Assembly (NCBI GenBank): GCA_002499445.1
Contig: DALS01000033.1
Span: forward strand, 62,001 to 126,000
Length of the DNA: 64,000 nucleotides
Source of the DNA: Methanosarcina sp. UBA293
GTDB lineage: Archaea; Halobacteriota; Methanosarcinia; Methanosarcinales; Methanosarcinaceae
Direction: 5' to 3'
Made by a program: the position numbers and the translations under genes. Positions 1 through 9,511 of this stretch are shown piece after piece. The first letter of the stretch is position 1. Each line of letters begins with the position of its first letter. Below the pieces are notes generated by a model, which did no database searches, was not told the DNA's origin, and saw only the letters and a program-made list of their open reading frames with translations.

Positions 1-2736
1 GGAGTACCTTCCTCTTCGTATTTACTTGAAGAAAATAATACAGGGGAATTTACTCTAAAGCTGGTTACTACCGATCCTACTGGCACATACACTCCATATG
101 AAAAAACATGGAAAGTAAATGTACAGACTACTTACCATTCAAGTGGGAACAGGATCTGGGACGAAAAATTGGGACTGGCCAAAACCTATATTTGGAATGC
201 ACAGAGTTATTCAGGATTCTACTATGACCTTGATTCTGGAGTATCTTCAGAAGAAATGACCATTGAGAATATAGGTAGGAATATAGATGCAGGAGATGTT
301 AAGTATAGAACTAGGCCTACTGAGACTAATTTTGAATATAGTAAGTGGGGCTCCTACCAGGTCATAGGATTCATGGCAGAGAAATACTTTGCAGGTTATA
401 GTAAAGAAAATTCCTCGGTTATAGGGAAAGACGTTAGCCTGATTTCTAATGGTATTCTTTCCAAGATCCTTATTGACAGCGACGACAAAAAGTCTACATA
501 TGCCGGTGATTCTCTTGTCCTTGAAGACGGTTATTCCCTAAACATCGTTGAAGTTGATGTTAAGGGGAGTTCCGTCTGGGTGCAGCTTGAAAAAGACGGA
601 AACGTTGTGGATAACGGCTTTATCTTATCTGGAGAGGATTATGTCTATAAGACTGAACTTGGTGGAGCAGAAGACGTACCCGTAATTATTGCGCACTTCG
701 GCACTGTTTTCTCAGGCCGTGAAACTTCGGTTACGTCTATTGAGGGGATTTTCCAGATTTCGGACAATTACGTAGAACTCCATAATGGAGATACCTTTGG
801 GAAAATGAAAGTCAAGTCCATGAGTAGCAGTGAAATAAGAATGGAAAATGAAGACGATATTGGACTTGATAAGGGAAAAACTATCGATCTCATGGGTAAG
901 ATAAAGCTCCAGGTAGCTGATGACAGTAGCCTGCGCTTTGCTCCTATTCTGGATATCTCGGAACCTGGAACTTACGAACTGCGCGGAACTGTTTACGATA
1001 AAGATAAAGATGGAGATTCTATTCCTACCTGGACTCCCTTCAATTTCGAAGGTTTCTATTATAACATAGACGAGGGAATTGGAACTGAAGAGCTTAAGAT
1101 TGAAGAACTAAACGGCAGAAATATCCCAACCAATAAACTGGTTTATGAATCCACACCCCAAAATGTTCCGTTTGAATACAATAACTGGGGCAATTTCACA
1201 GTTGTCGGGTTCATGGCTGACAAGTATTTTGCAGGCTATCAGGATGGAGCCGTTAACGGAGAAATCAACAGGGTAAGCCTTCTTTCGAATGATATCCTCT
1301 CAAAAGTCCTTAAGGACACCGATGATAAGGAATCTATGTATTCAGGTTCTGCCCTCGTGCTTGAACAAGGTTACTCCCTGAATGTCAAAGAAGTCGATAT
1401 AAATGGAAATAATGTCTGGGTACAGCTCGAAAAGGACGGCAAAGTGGTAGATGAGGCTTTTGTTTCCTCCAATCAGGATTATGTTTACAAGACCGATATT
1501 GGAAAAGCTGAGAACATTCCTCTGATCATAGTCCATTTCGGCACGGTCTTTTTAGGCGAGACTTCGGCTGTTTTTACACAGGGCATCTTCCAGATTTCGG
1601 ATGAGTACACTGAAGTCAATAATGGAGATACCTTCGGCAAGATGAAAGTTAGCAGTGTCTCCGAGAGCGGTATCAAAATGAAAAACGACGACGATATCGG
1701 ACTTGACAAGGGGGATACTGTCAATATTATGGGCGATGTCAGTTTCAAGACGGCTGACGACAATGTTCTCAGGTTCTACCCTGCAGTGGAGATCCAAACC
1801 GCAGGTGGGGCAAGCAGGGAGCTAAAGATCAGCGTGCCTGATGAGATCATTGTGGGTGACACTTTTGATATCAAAGTAACTGCAGGTGAGAATCCTATCG
1901 AAGGAGCTAACGTAAAGGTTGACAAAACTACCGCAGGCCAGACTGACGTTGACGGGATTGTTGAATACACAGCCGAAAATATCGGGTCACTGAAGTTGAC
2001 AGCAGAAAAGAGCGGATACACAACTGCAAACAAGAATGTCAATGTCATTCCTCCGAAAGAGAAAATGTCGGTTAATGTTTCCCCTGAGCCAGTTTATGTT
2101 GGTGACACCCTAAATATCGAGGTTTTCAAGGCAATTGGTGGCGATCCCATTGAGGGTGCAAATGTCTCGATTAACGGGAACCTGGTTGACAAAACAGGGT
2201 CTGATGGAAAAGTTGCCTATGCAACGGACAAAATCGGTACTCTTAAACTGAGCATTACAAAGGAAGGATTCCTTGACCAGGAAGTAAACGTAAAAGTAAG
2301 AGACTTTGAAGCTATCTTTGAATTCTCAAACCTTGTAATTAAGCCTTTAGAGGTTAGGGCAGGAAAGGATACAACAATTTCGGTTGATGTCGGAAACAAA
2401 GGCAATGCTGCAGGAAATAAGAGTGTAGAACTGCTTGTGAATGGAAACGTAACCGACTCACAGGAGATCTCCCTGGATGTTGGGGGAAGCACCAGCGTAA
2501 CCTTTAAGCACTCAGAAGATGGGCCAGGAACTTATAAAGTAGAAGTCGGAGGAGAAACCGCAACCTATACTGTAAAAGAAAAATCTTCCTTACTGCTCTA
2601 TGCTCTTGGAGTCATTATCCTGTTAATGGTTGGTGGAGCTGCTTATTACTTTACGAAAGGCGGTGGGGACGTAGCAGTGCTTCAGGAAAAAGTGCGGGAG
2701 CTTCAGCAAAAGATACAGGAGCGTACCAAGAGGTAA
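1..2736 (+). CDS. S-layer duplication-domain surface protein (5' truncated)
   Basis: The reading frame is open from base 1, so the N-terminus and signal peptide lie outside the window; the TTG at 169 is not a believable start. Two long homologous segments are visible: one has the motifs GFYYDLDSG and GFMAEKYFAGY, the second GFYYNIDEG and GFMADKYFAGY. These are the paired domains of the Methanosarcina S-layer duplication family. Two Ig-like or carboxypeptidase-regulatory-like repeats (each with IEGAN) and a CARDB-like domain follow. A single membrane helix (LLLYALGVIILLMVGGAAYY) and a charged, coiled-coil-like tail end the protein. It should be an envelope protein with a large outer domain. 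The added Ig modules and coiled-coil tail suggest an accessory paralogue rather than the main S-layer lattice protein; that part is inference. Confidence 0.85.
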   Translation, partial: GVPSSSYLLEENNTGEFTLKLVTTDPTGTYTPYEKTWKVNVQTTYHSSGNRIWDEKLGLAKTYIWNAQSYSGFYYDLDSGVSSEEMTIENIGRNIDAGDVKYRTRPTETNFEYSKWGSYQVIGFMAEKYFAGYSKENSSVIGKDVSLISNGILSKILIDSDDKKSTYAGDSLVLEDGYSLNIVEVDVKGSSVWVQLEKDGNVVDNGFILSGEDYVYKTELGGAEDVPVIIAHFGTVFSGRETSVTSIEGIFQISDNYVELHNGDTFGKMKVKSMSSSEIRMENEDDIGLDKGKTIDLMGKIKLQVADDSSLRFAPILDISEPGTYELRGTVYDKDKDGDSIPTWTPFNFEGFYYNIDEGIGTEELKIEELNGRNIPTNKLVYESTPQNVPFEYNNWGNFTVVGFMADKYFAGYQDGAVNGEINRVSLLSNDILSKVLKDTDDKESMYSGSALVLEQGYSLNVKEVDINGNNVWVQLEKDGKVVDEAFVSSNQDYVYKTDIGKAENIPLIIVHFGTVFLGETSAVFTQGIFQISDEYTEVNNGDTFGKMKVSSVSESGIKMKNDDDIGLDKGDTVNIMGDVSFKTADDNVLRFYPAVEIQTAGGASRELKISVPDEIIVGDTFDIKVTAGENPIEGANVKVDKTTAGQTDVDGIVEYTAENIGSLKLTAEKSGYTTANKNVNVIPPKEKMSVNVSPEPVYVGDTLNIEVFKAIGGDPIEGANVSINGNLVDKTGSDGKVAYATDKIGTLKLSITKEGFLDQEVNVKVRDFEAIFEFSNLVIKPLEVRAGKDTTISVDVGNKGNAAGNKSVELLVNGNVTDSQEISLDVGGSTSVTFKHSEDGPGTYKVEVGGETATYTVKEKSSLLLYALGVIILLMVGGAAYYFTKGGGDVAVLQEKVRELQQKIQERTKR

Positions 2737-2839
2737 TCAAGGAAAATAAAAGCGTCAAGAAAAAAGTTCAAAAGCAAAAAACAAAATTTGAAGAAACAAA
2801 ACTTAAAGAAATAAAACTTAGAATATAAAATTTAGAATT

Positions 2840-2876
2840 CCCGCGTTAATAAGATACGCGGGTCCTTTCTATTTTT
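2840..2876 (+). terminator. Hairpin plus T-rich terminator after the S-layer gene
   Basis: CCCGCGT (2840-2846) and ACGCGGG (2856-2862) form a perfect 7-bp GC-rich stem with a 9-nt loop. The T-rich run TCCTTTCTATTTTTT follows. It lies about 100 nt after the S-layer stop codon and ahead of the convergent HTH gene. Confidence 0.6.
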
Positions 2877-2931
2877 TAAATAATTTCTATTTGACTCAAA
2901 TTGGACTCAGGCTTGACTCAGATTCTTACAG

Positions 2932-3462
2932 TTACTCCATCTTTTTAAGTGCAAGTTCAATCGCGTCTATTAGGCTGCTTTTTGGGATAATTGTCGTGAC
3001 GGGAATGTTTAGAATCTTTTCTACAGTCGGGCTTACTATGGGAGCACAAACCAGGGCTTTTGCTCCATCCCTTTCGGCGTTAACGGCTGCTATTATGGCT
3101 TCTTCCATTGAGGTTGCCGAATATTCCCTAATTGTGACCAGCCTGCCGGCTATTTTTTTCTTTGTTTCTACGATGTTATCAAGCACCGATCTAGCTGCAA
3201 TTACAGCTATGAATTCTCCACTATCAGATTCTTTGATATCTCGGATGGTTTTTACGATCTGGCGGAGAGTTTTAATATTGGGATCTCGGTTTCCTGATAA
3301 GATTTTGTAAAGGGTACTTGGGGGAATATTTGCTTTTTTGGCGAAATCCACAGCAGTGAGGTTAAGGTCCTCTTTAATTACAGCGGAAAGTGTTTTTTGA
3401 AAAACCTCATCGGATTCGAATGCGGATTTGATAACCTTATCTGCAACATTCATAATGTTCAA
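2932..3462 (-). CDS. XRE-type HTH transcriptional regulator
   Basis: The 176-aa protein has a helix-turn-helix at about residues 34-65 (FAKKANIPPSTLYKILSGNRDPN), typical of Cro/C1-type DNA binding. The C-terminal part (about 90-176) alternates strands and helices and contains APIVSPTVEKILNIPVTTIIP. That resembles the PrpR-N-like sensor half found in a group of methanogen regulators, so a ligand-sensing role is likely but the ligand is unknown. The start ATG at 3462 is close to an earlier Met (MNIMNV); the second ATG is equally possible. The gene is divergent from the ABC importer at 3928, with the 36-bp repeats between them, so autoregulation or control of the importer is plausible but unproven. 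Confidence 0.75.
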   Translation of the reverse strand: MNIMNVADKVIKSAFESDEVFQKTLSAVIKEDLNLTAVDFAKKANIPPSTLYKILSGNRDPNIKTLRQIVKTIRDIKESDSGEFIAVIAARSVLDNIVETKKKIAGRLVTIREYSATSMEEAIIAAVNAERDGAKALVCAPIVSPTVEKILNIPVTTIIPKSSLIDAIELALKKME

Positions 3463-3519
3463 CCTTTTTAATTCTGTAATGGGTTTTTAACAATTGTGGA
3501 TTGTTTGTAATTGACATTT

Positions 3520-3600
3520 TTAACTGTAGCTTATTATCTACATTTGTGCTTATTATTAACTGTAACTTATTATCTACATTTGTGCTTATTATCTACATTT
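3520..3600. repeat. 36-bp tandem repeat upstream of the HTH gene
   Basis: Two 36-bp units (3520-3555 and 3556-3591) differ at one base. A partial third copy of the unit interior (CTTATTATCTACATTT) spans 3585-3600. The array lies 60-140 bp upstream of the HTH start, in the divergent regulatory region, where an operator array would be expected. Confidence 0.75.
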
Positions 3601-3927
3601 ATATTGGATTTAGTCCTTAATGAGAAATATGTCTAGATATATTAATACATTAGGGTTATAATTTAGGCGACTTTGGGAAGTTATATATAGGAAATTTAAA
3701 AAATATTAGTATACTATCAGGTACTTCCATTTTACTTTTTATTAGGGTTCTTGTCTGGAGAAATATAAGCTCTTTGCAAAAGAACTTATGGAAAGTTGAC
3801 AGAGAAAATGATATAAGGCCTGTTAATTTTACTTAAGAGGTCTGATTTCAAAAAAAATATTATTTAGAGATTTAATGTTAGTATTGAATGGTTCATTATC
3901 AGTTATAAGGACTATCGAGGTGGAGCT
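3601..3927. other. AT-rich divergent intergenic region
   Basis: No open frame or RNA gene is recognisable here. Several A/T stretches could serve as TATA elements, for example TTATATATAGG near 3680, but none sits at a distance that clearly fits the importer start at 3928. Confidence 0.4.
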
Positions 3928-4914
3928 TTGAAAAAATCAGGTATATTTACACTTACTTTACTCATGGTTGGAGTTATTTTCGCATCTGGTTGCGCCGCAT
4001 CCAATGATCTTACCGAACTGAATATTGGCTATCAGCCAAGCACTCATCAGATCGCATATATGACTGCCTATGAAAAAGGATGGTGGCAAGCAGATCTTGA
4101 ACCATATGGGATTACGAAGATTAACGAATATCAGTTTCCAACAGGAGCTCCTGAAATGCAGGCTATGATGGCTGGAAACCTGGATGTTGCCTATGTTGGG
4201 GCAGCTCCTGCGATTACAGCTCTTAGCGGAGGTCTGGATGCAAAGATTGTTGAGCCTGTACAGATTAACGGTTCAAGTCTTGTGCTAAGGCCAGAATATG
4301 AATACAAGAGCCCTCAAGACTTAAAAGGTCTTAAGATAGCTACCTTCCCTGCAGCAACAATTCAGGATACTCTACTTAGGGAATGGCTCAAGGAAAATGG
4401 GCTTGACCCTGAAAAAGATGTGACAATTCTTGGAATGACCCCTGGAGACGCCGTAACTGCTATTTCTGCCAAACAGGTTGCTGCTGTCTTCTTACCTCAC
4501 CCCTCTCCAGCAGTTATCGAAAATGAAGGTAACGGGCGTACAATAGTACAGTCTGGACAGATGGAAGCAAACCATTCCTGCTGTGTACTCGTGGTGAGTG
4601 GAAAGCTTATTAGAGAACATCCGGATATTGTAGAGCAAATTGTAAAGACCCATATTAAGGCAACTGAGTATAACCAGGCACATGTGGACGAAGCTGCTCA
4701 GATTTACTCAAATAAAACTACAGAGAATCTGGAGACTGTGAGGAAATCTCTTAAGGAATGGGATGGACGCTGGATCACAGATCCCACAATCATTGAAGAC
4801 TCAGCTGTCAATTACTCAAACATTCAGCATGAACTTGGCTATATTCCAAAATCTCTGACGCGGGACGAAATTTTTGATACAAGTTTCTATGAAAAAGTCA
4901 TGAGTGAGAAATAA
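3928..4914 (+). CDS. ABC importer substrate-binding lipoprotein (sulfonate/taurine/nitrate class)
   Basis: This 328-aa protein starts at TTG, supported by the GAGGTGGA ribosome-binding site 5 nt upstream. It has a short signal peptide with a lipobox (IFASGC, Cys22), so it should be lipid-anchored outside the membrane. The body matches the SsuA/TauA/NrtA-type fold: LNIGYQPSTHQIAYMTAYEKGWW, then GAPEMQAMMAGNLDVAYVG and the hinge segments. It is the first gene of a three-gene importer (permease at 5079, ATPase at 5869). The ligand cannot be read from the sequence: aliphatic sulfonates, taurine, nitrate or a related small anion are all possible. Confidence 0.85.
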   Translation: MKKSGIFTLTLLMVGVIFASGCAASNDLTELNIGYQPSTHQIAYMTAYEKGWWQADLEPYGITKINEYQFPTGAPEMQAMMAGNLDVAYVGAAPAITALSGGLDAKIVEPVQINGSSLVLRPEYEYKSPQDLKGLKIATFPAATIQDTLLREWLKENGLDPEKDVTILGMTPGDAVTAISAKQVAAVFLPHPSPAVIENEGNGRTIVQSGQMEANHSCCVLVVSGKLIREHPDIVEQIVKTHIKATEYNQAHVDEAAQIYSNKTTENLETVRKSLKEWDGRWITDPTIIEDSAVNYSNIQHELGYIPKSLTRDEIFDTSFYEKVMSEK

Positions 4915-5078
4915 TTCGGGAATAATGAAGAATAAAGTTAAAATGAAGATAAAATAAAGAAAAAGTCAAAAACAGGTTTGGGTGTCCTACTCTTATATAA
5001 GGCAACCTGAACCTATACTTTTTCTAAAGGATGAAGTCTGCCGGAAAGGTAAATAAGTAAGAATCCTTTTAATTAGAC

Positions 5079-5867
5079 ATGAAAAAAAGTTTCATAAAAA
5101 CAATAGAAGAAAACGGTATTGAAGCACTGTCTCTCATTATAGCAATTGCGATATGGCAGGTTGTAGCGGATAAAATCGTACAGAATAAGTTGCTTCTGCC
5201 TAGTTTTTATGATGTTATCGTCTCTTTCTTTGCTATCATCGAAAGTGGGCTAATTTTCACGGATACATTGACAAGTCTACTTCATTTCTTTGTTGGTATT
5301 CTAGCTGCCTTTGTAATAGGAATTCCTCTCGGAATAGTTATGGGATGGTTCAAGAAAGCAAATAGGGCAATCGATCCAATAATAGAGATACTGCGCCCAA
5401 TCCCTCCTCTTGCCTGGATTCCCTTTGCAATCGTATGGTTTGGACTTACTCACCAGGCAGCGGGTTTTGTTGTGTTTGTAGGAATGATCTTTCCTATTAT
5501 TATCAACACCTATACAGGTTTTAAAAACGTACCAAAAGTTTATGTTGAAGCAGCAAAGGTCCTTGGCTGTACCCGAAATCTGGACCTTATACGTCATGTT
5601 GCAATCCCCTCAGCTATGCCTTCAATTGTTGCAGGAATCAGGATTGCAATGGGAGTAGGCTGGATGTGCCTTGTAGCCGCTGAAATGTTCGGGGTTAGTA
5701 ACAGAGGACTTGGATATCAGATCTGGCATAATTATTATTTACACAGGATGGATTTTGTACTCGTCTATATGCTCCTGCTCGGTTTCGTGGGTCTTTTGAT
5801 TGACCGGTTCTTCAGGTATTATGTAGACGCAAAACTACTGAAATGGACATCAGGAACTGTGGTATAA
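5079..5867 (+). CDS. ABC importer permease (SsuC/TauC-like)
   Basis: The 262-aa protein has about six membrane helices. The cytoplasmic loop that couples to the ATPase follows the EAA pattern (EAAKVLGCTRNLDLIRHVAIPSAMP, here about residues 159-183). The N-terminal segment IEALSLIIAIAIWQVVADK and the motif RPIPPLAWIPFAIVWFG are typical of the sulfonate/taurine/nitrate permeases. It lies 164 nt after the binding protein and 1 nt before the ATPase gene, so the three are probably one operon. Confidence 0.88.
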   Translation: MKKSFIKTIEENGIEALSLIIAIAIWQVVADKIVQNKLLLPSFYDVIVSFFAIIESGLIFTDTLTSLLHFFVGILAAFVIGIPLGIVMGWFKKANRAIDPIIEILRPIPPLAWIPFAIVWFGLTHQAAGFVVFVGMIFPIIINTYTGFKNVPKVYVEAAKVLGCTRNLDLIRHVAIPSAMPSIVAGIRIAMGVGWMCLVAAEMFGVSNRGLGYQIWHNYYLHRMDFVLVYMLLLGFVGLLIDRFFRYYVDAKLLKWTSGTVV

Positions 5868-5868
5868 G

Positions 5869-6630
5869 ATGGGCAGAGTAAGCATAAAAAATGTTTCACG
5901 TATCTTTAAAAAGGAAGACAAATCAAGTACAGAAGCTCTAAAGAATGTAAGTTTTGATGTTGGAGATGGAGAGTTCGTCTGCCTACTTGGACCTTCTGGC
6001 TGTGGGAAAACCACTTTGCTCCGTATTATTGCAGGGCTTGAAACCCTGACTTCTGGAGACATTACACTCAATGGGGTTTCTATAACTGGCCCTGATCCTA
6101 AAAGAGGCATGGTCTTCCAGCAATATTCACTGTTTCCCTGGAGAACAGTTATCGATAACGTTACTTTTGGGCTTGAAATGCAGGGAATTGATAAGGCTGA
6201 GTCCCGGAAGCATGCAGAGAAGTATATAGAGCTTGTGGGCCTGAAACAATTCAAAAACAGCTATCCATATGAGTTATCCGGGGGTATGCAGCAGCGAGCC
6301 GCGATTGCAAGAGCCCTTGCAAATGAGCCTGAAGTCCTCCTTATGGACGAGCCCTTTGGGGCTCTGGATGCCCAGACTCGAAATATTCTCCAGGATGAGC
6401 TCCTCAGGATATGGGAACAAAGACACGTAACCTTCATTTTCGTGACTCACAGTGTAGATGAGGCGGTTGTTCTCTCAGACAGGATAGTTGTCATGACTGC
6501 AAGACCAGGAAGGATAAAGGAGATTGTAGAAGTTGATCTGCCCCGCCCGCGGTCCAGGACAAGTCCCGAGGTCAACCGTTTAAGGGACCGAGTCCTGAAA
6601 CTTCTGGAAGAAGAAAGATTTCACAGATGA
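5869..6630 (+). CDS. ABC importer ATPase (SsuB/TauB-like)
   Basis: The 253-aa nucleotide-binding subunit has all the expected motifs: Walker A GPSGCGKTT (residues 41-49), Q-loop in MVFQQYSLFPWRTV, signature LSGGMQQR, Walker B VLLMDEPFGALD and the H-loop in FVTHSVDEA. The LFPW sequence is common in the SsuB/TauB/NrtD branch. It energises the importer formed with the products of the two upstream genes. The start ATG is 1 nt after the permease stop, indicating translational coupling. Confidence 0.92.
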   Translation: MGRVSIKNVSRIFKKEDKSSTEALKNVSFDVGDGEFVCLLGPSGCGKTTLLRIIAGLETLTSGDITLNGVSITGPDPKRGMVFQQYSLFPWRTVIDNVTFGLEMQGIDKAESRKHAEKYIELVGLKQFKNSYPYELSGGMQQRAAIARALANEPEVLLMDEPFGALDAQTRNILQDELLRIWEQRHVTFIFVTHSVDEAVVLSDRIVVMTARPGRIKEIVEVDLPRPRSRTSPEVNRLRDRVLKLLEEERFHR

Positions 6631-6735
6631 GTTTTTACGGTTTCAACAAAACGGAGTAAAGATACATACAAAGACGTAAAAGAGAATGAAAAGGGAAAAT
6701 AAGATAGAAGGTTAAATATTTGCTGGAGATTCCGT

Positions 6736-7164
6736 TTATTCTTCAGCCCGGATAACCACTTTCGTTAATGGCTCTACTTTCCTGACAATAACTTTTCCAA
6801 TAAGTTCAAGCGTACCATCTGCTTTTATAGCATTAATTATACACCCTGGCCTGACTCGGATGTCTCCCTGACTGGTCGCGGCGTTTATTTTAGCTTTATC
6901 AAGAAGGATAAGCTCAGAAACCGTTTCAATATTCCCCAGAATTTTTGCTTCTGAACCGACAAGAGCACTTCTAGCCTTTATATTACCCTGAACAATTGAA
7001 CCCTTTCCGAGTTCAAGCCTACCAGTTACTGTAAGATTCTTCCAAAATTTCACTTCTTGCCCGACAATCACATTGCCGTCCAGAGTAAGATCCTCCTCAA
7101 GAAAAGCTCGTTTTTCAATCACGTAAGTATTGGACCTGGGGTGGTACTTGATAAAACGAATCAT
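6736..7164 (-). CDS. Bactofilin-like polymer-forming protein
   Basis: The 142-aa protein is built from short beta-helix turns, with repeating hydrophobic and Gly/Asn spacing (LTLDGNVIVGQEVKFWKNLTVTGRLELG, then GNIKARSALVGSEAKILGNIET). This pattern is that of the polymer-forming cytoskeletal (bactofilin, DUF583) family. No signal peptide or membrane helix is present. Bactofilins self-assemble into filaments or scaffolds in bacteria; the archaeal role is not established. It is transcribed towards the ABC operon and has no obvious operon partner. Confidence 0.6.
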   Translation of the reverse strand: MIRFIKYHPRSNTYVIEKRAFLEEDLTLDGNVIVGQEVKFWKNLTVTGRLELGKGSIVQGNIKARSALVGSEAKILGNIETVSELILLDKAKINAATSQGDIRVRPGCIINAIKADGTLELIGKVIVRKVEPLTKVVIRAEE

Positions 7165-7888
7165 TAGAAATCACTCCGGGCTACTCTCCCGGTTATGGCT
7201 ATAAAGTAAATATTATATTCTAAAATATTCTATATTCTAAAATATTTTAAATCAAATATTCGTTTCTTAAAGCTTTTGCAAAATTTTGCCAATCGAGTTC
7301 TAAAAATATGATTGAATATCTATTATATAACGGCGTCGAACGTTCACTATCAGATGCCTCGACAATGAATCAGATCTGAACTATAGCTTTGAATAAATTA
7401 ATTAAGTTAAATGAATTCCAAAACTCAAAATATCTTTCTTGTAATTAGGAAATCTTACTGTTCTCCGTCCTTCTTACTGTTCTCCGTCATTTATCCATAT
7501 TTCCTGTATTCCACAATCCGTATTCATGTATTCCGTGTTCATGCACATTAGTCTTAAGTAAGGGGGTTTATCTACAAAGAAGTAGGAACAGCTCTTATCT
7601 CAGGAAAGTATCGAGAAAAAAGTCTATGCTTTATAAACTGAAGGAAATCTTTATCTCGTTACATTATTAGTTTTATATAATAATTACTTTCGATTATATA
7701 ATAATCTCCCGATTTCAGGAATCCTATACTCGTATAATTAGAGTGACAATTTATTTGAAGTCTAGAATATAATGGACAGGTCGTTTCCAATATGAAATTC
7801 TGTCTTGCACAATGTCGTAAAAGGGAAACTGACGTTTTGTCAGTTAATAATATTACATGCCAAATTTTAACAGGAGATTTTAGCCAGT
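7165..7888. other. 724-bp AT-rich gap before moaA
   Basis: No gene is recognisable. CTTACTGTTCTCCGTC occurs twice in close succession (about 7454-7469 and 7473-7488). A perfect hairpin AACTGAC/GTCAGTT (7827-7833 and 7839-7845, 5-nt loop) lies 44 nt before the moaA start and could be a leader structure or operator. It does not resemble a known molybdenum-cofactor riboswitch. Confidence 0.4.
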
Positions 7889-8887
7889 ATGAAGCAGAAA
7901 AATCTAGAAAAAGCTCCTGGAGTTAAGAAAGAAGCCCAAAAAAAAATTCTTAAGGATCCTTATGGGCGAAGGGTCACAGGGCTCAGAATATCGATAACTG
8001 ATAGGTGTAACCTTTCATGCATATATTGCCATAATGAAGGTGCAGACTGCTGTACCTGTGGACAGGTAAGAAATGAAATGAAGCCTGAGTTAATCTGCGG
8101 GATTGTCAGGGAAGCGGCAAAGTTCGGGGTCAGCAAAGTAAAATTCTCCGGAGGAGAACCGCTTTTCCGAAAGGATTTTGAGGAGATTCTTGCCTGCCTT
8201 CCTCCGTTAAAAGAAGTTTCTGCGACTACAAACGGCATCCTGCTTGAAAAACGCGCACAAACTCTGAAAGCTGCAGGGCTTGACAGAGTAAACATAAGCC
8301 TGGATTCCCTTGATCCTGAAAAGTATGAAACGATCACCGGAGCGCCTTCTGGCTCACTTGAGAAGGTTATCAGGGGAATTGACAGTGCAGTTGAAGCTGG
8401 ACTCACTCCTGTGAAGCTGAATATGGTACTCCTGAAAGGTATAAACGATACCGAAATTGATTCTATGATGGATTTTATCCGGCCATACAAAGGAAAGGTT
8501 ATCCTGCAGCTCATTGAGCTTATGGACATTGATCCCAGGCTTTCGAAGTATATGATTGACTCAAAAGCCCTCGAAAAACGTCTGGCTGAGAAGGCAAGTG
8601 AAATCAGGGTACGGCATTTACATCACCGAAAAAAATACATTATTGATGGGATAGAAGTTGAGTTTGTTCGTCCTATGGACAACTCGGAGTTTTGTGCCCA
8701 CTGCAGCAGGCTCAGGATTACAGCCGATGGAAAATTCAAGCCCTGCCTTCTGGTAAATGACAATCTTGTAGATGTCAGGGAAGCAAAAAACTCGGAAGAG
8801 ATCGAAAAATTGCTTAAGCTTGCAGTAAGCCGAAGGAAACCTTATTATGTTCCTGTAAGTGTTCTTGAGCAGAGAAAGAAAGGTTAA
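7889..8887 (+). CDS. moaA: GTP 3',8-cyclase MoaA
   Basis: This 332-aa radical-SAM enzyme carries out the first step of molybdopterin (tungstopterin) biosynthesis, rearranging GTP to 3',8-cyclo-7,8-dihydro-GTP. The N-terminal 4Fe-4S motif CX3CX2C is Cys40-Cys44-Cys47 (RCNLSCIYC). KFSGGEPLFRKD and TTNGILL are further radical-SAM motifs. The second cluster is signalled by the C-terminal cysteines in FCAHCSRLRITADGKFKPCLL. The start ATG has an ACAGGAGA ribosome-binding site. A basic N-terminal extension of about 20 residues precedes the usual DPYGR start. In methanogens the cofactor serves formylmethanofuran dehydrogenase. Confidence 0.93.
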   Translation: MKQKNLEKAPGVKKEAQKKILKDPYGRRVTGLRISITDRCNLSCIYCHNEGADCCTCGQVRNEMKPELICGIVREAAKFGVSKVKFSGGEPLFRKDFEEILACLPPLKEVSATTNGILLEKRAQTLKAAGLDRVNISLDSLDPEKYETITGAPSGSLEKVIRGIDSAVEAGLTPVKLNMVLLKGINDTEIDSMMDFIRPYKGKVILQLIELMDIDPRLSKYMIDSKALEKRLAEKASEIRVRHLHHRKKYIIDGIEVEFVRPMDNSEFCAHCSRLRITADGKFKPCLLVNDNLVDVREAKNSEEIEKLLKLAVSRRKPYYVPVSVLEQRKKG

Positions 8888-8949
8888 AGGAAAAACAGGC
8901 GCAGAAGCTAATACAATCGCAAGGTAATAAAACAACAAGGAGGCAAATA

Positions 8950-9114
8950 GTGAAGATTGAACTTTCAGTAGACGGAAGAAAAATTCCAATGAATGACTTT
9001 GTCCAGAAAATTGTAGTAAATGTTGTTAAAGCAATGGTAGAAACGTTACATAGTATCGATGCCGGATGGAAGGAGATCTCTATCCATATCGAGAAAGACA
9101 ATATAAAAGAATAA
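8950..9114 (+). CDS. 54-aa conserved-looking small protein downstream of moaA
   Basis: A GTG-started frame of 54 codons has a very strong ribosome-binding site (AAGGAGG, 8937-8943) and begins 62 nt after the moaA stop. The peptide starts MKIELSVDGRKIPMNDFVQK and continues with an amphipathic helix (IVVNVVKAMVETLHSI) and a closing strand (WKEISIHIEKD). The composition is that of a folded cytosolic alpha/beta peptide and not a chance frame. I do not recognise the family. Its position suggests co-transcription with moaA. Confidence 0.6.
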   Translation: MKIELSVDGRKIPMNDFVQKIVVNVVKAMVETLHSIDAGWKEISIHIEKDNIKE

Positions 9115-9220
9115 AATGAGATAAGGATTTTCTGAAAAAAGAGAATTAGCGCTTCTGATGTATTGAATTTTCCTATTTCTAGTACTGAATTTTCCTATTT
9201 TTAAATAATTTTTGAATAAT

Positions 9221-9248
9221 AATTGCGAACTTTTAATTGCGAACTTTT
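9221..9248. repeat. Tandem 14-bp duplication
   Basis: AATTGCGAACTTTT occurs twice without a gap in the 397-bp spacer between the small gene and the symporter. A looser pair (TGAATTTTCCTATTT) lies just upstream at about 9164 and 9186. The remaining spacer is AT-rich and shows no gene. Confidence 0.7.
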
Positions 9249-9511
9249 CATTTTATCATATTTCTCTCATAAGTTTCAACTTCAGATTTCCTTAAATTAG
9301 GGTCTCTTACCATTCATTTTACAGGCGCTTACAGACCTATCTAATGTTACAATTGGATCAAAGTAAAAATTCATTGGCTGATATATTAAAACAATAAGAA
9401 TATATAAAAGGTAATATTTAAGGACTGAAATTAATATTTTCAGAAAACTCGATAAAAACTCGATAAAAAAATTTTCTTATTTATGATAGTGATTTTTTTG
9501 AAGGTATTCTT

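Noticed and set aside
169..2736. TTG at 169 as start of the S-layer-type protein
   Set aside because: The frame is open to base 1, there is no ribosome-binding site, and the coding pattern continues upstream.
7165..7888. Riboswitch before moaA
   Set aside because: The only hairpin is a short 7-bp stem; no multi-helix aptamer like the molybdenum-cofactor RNA was seen.
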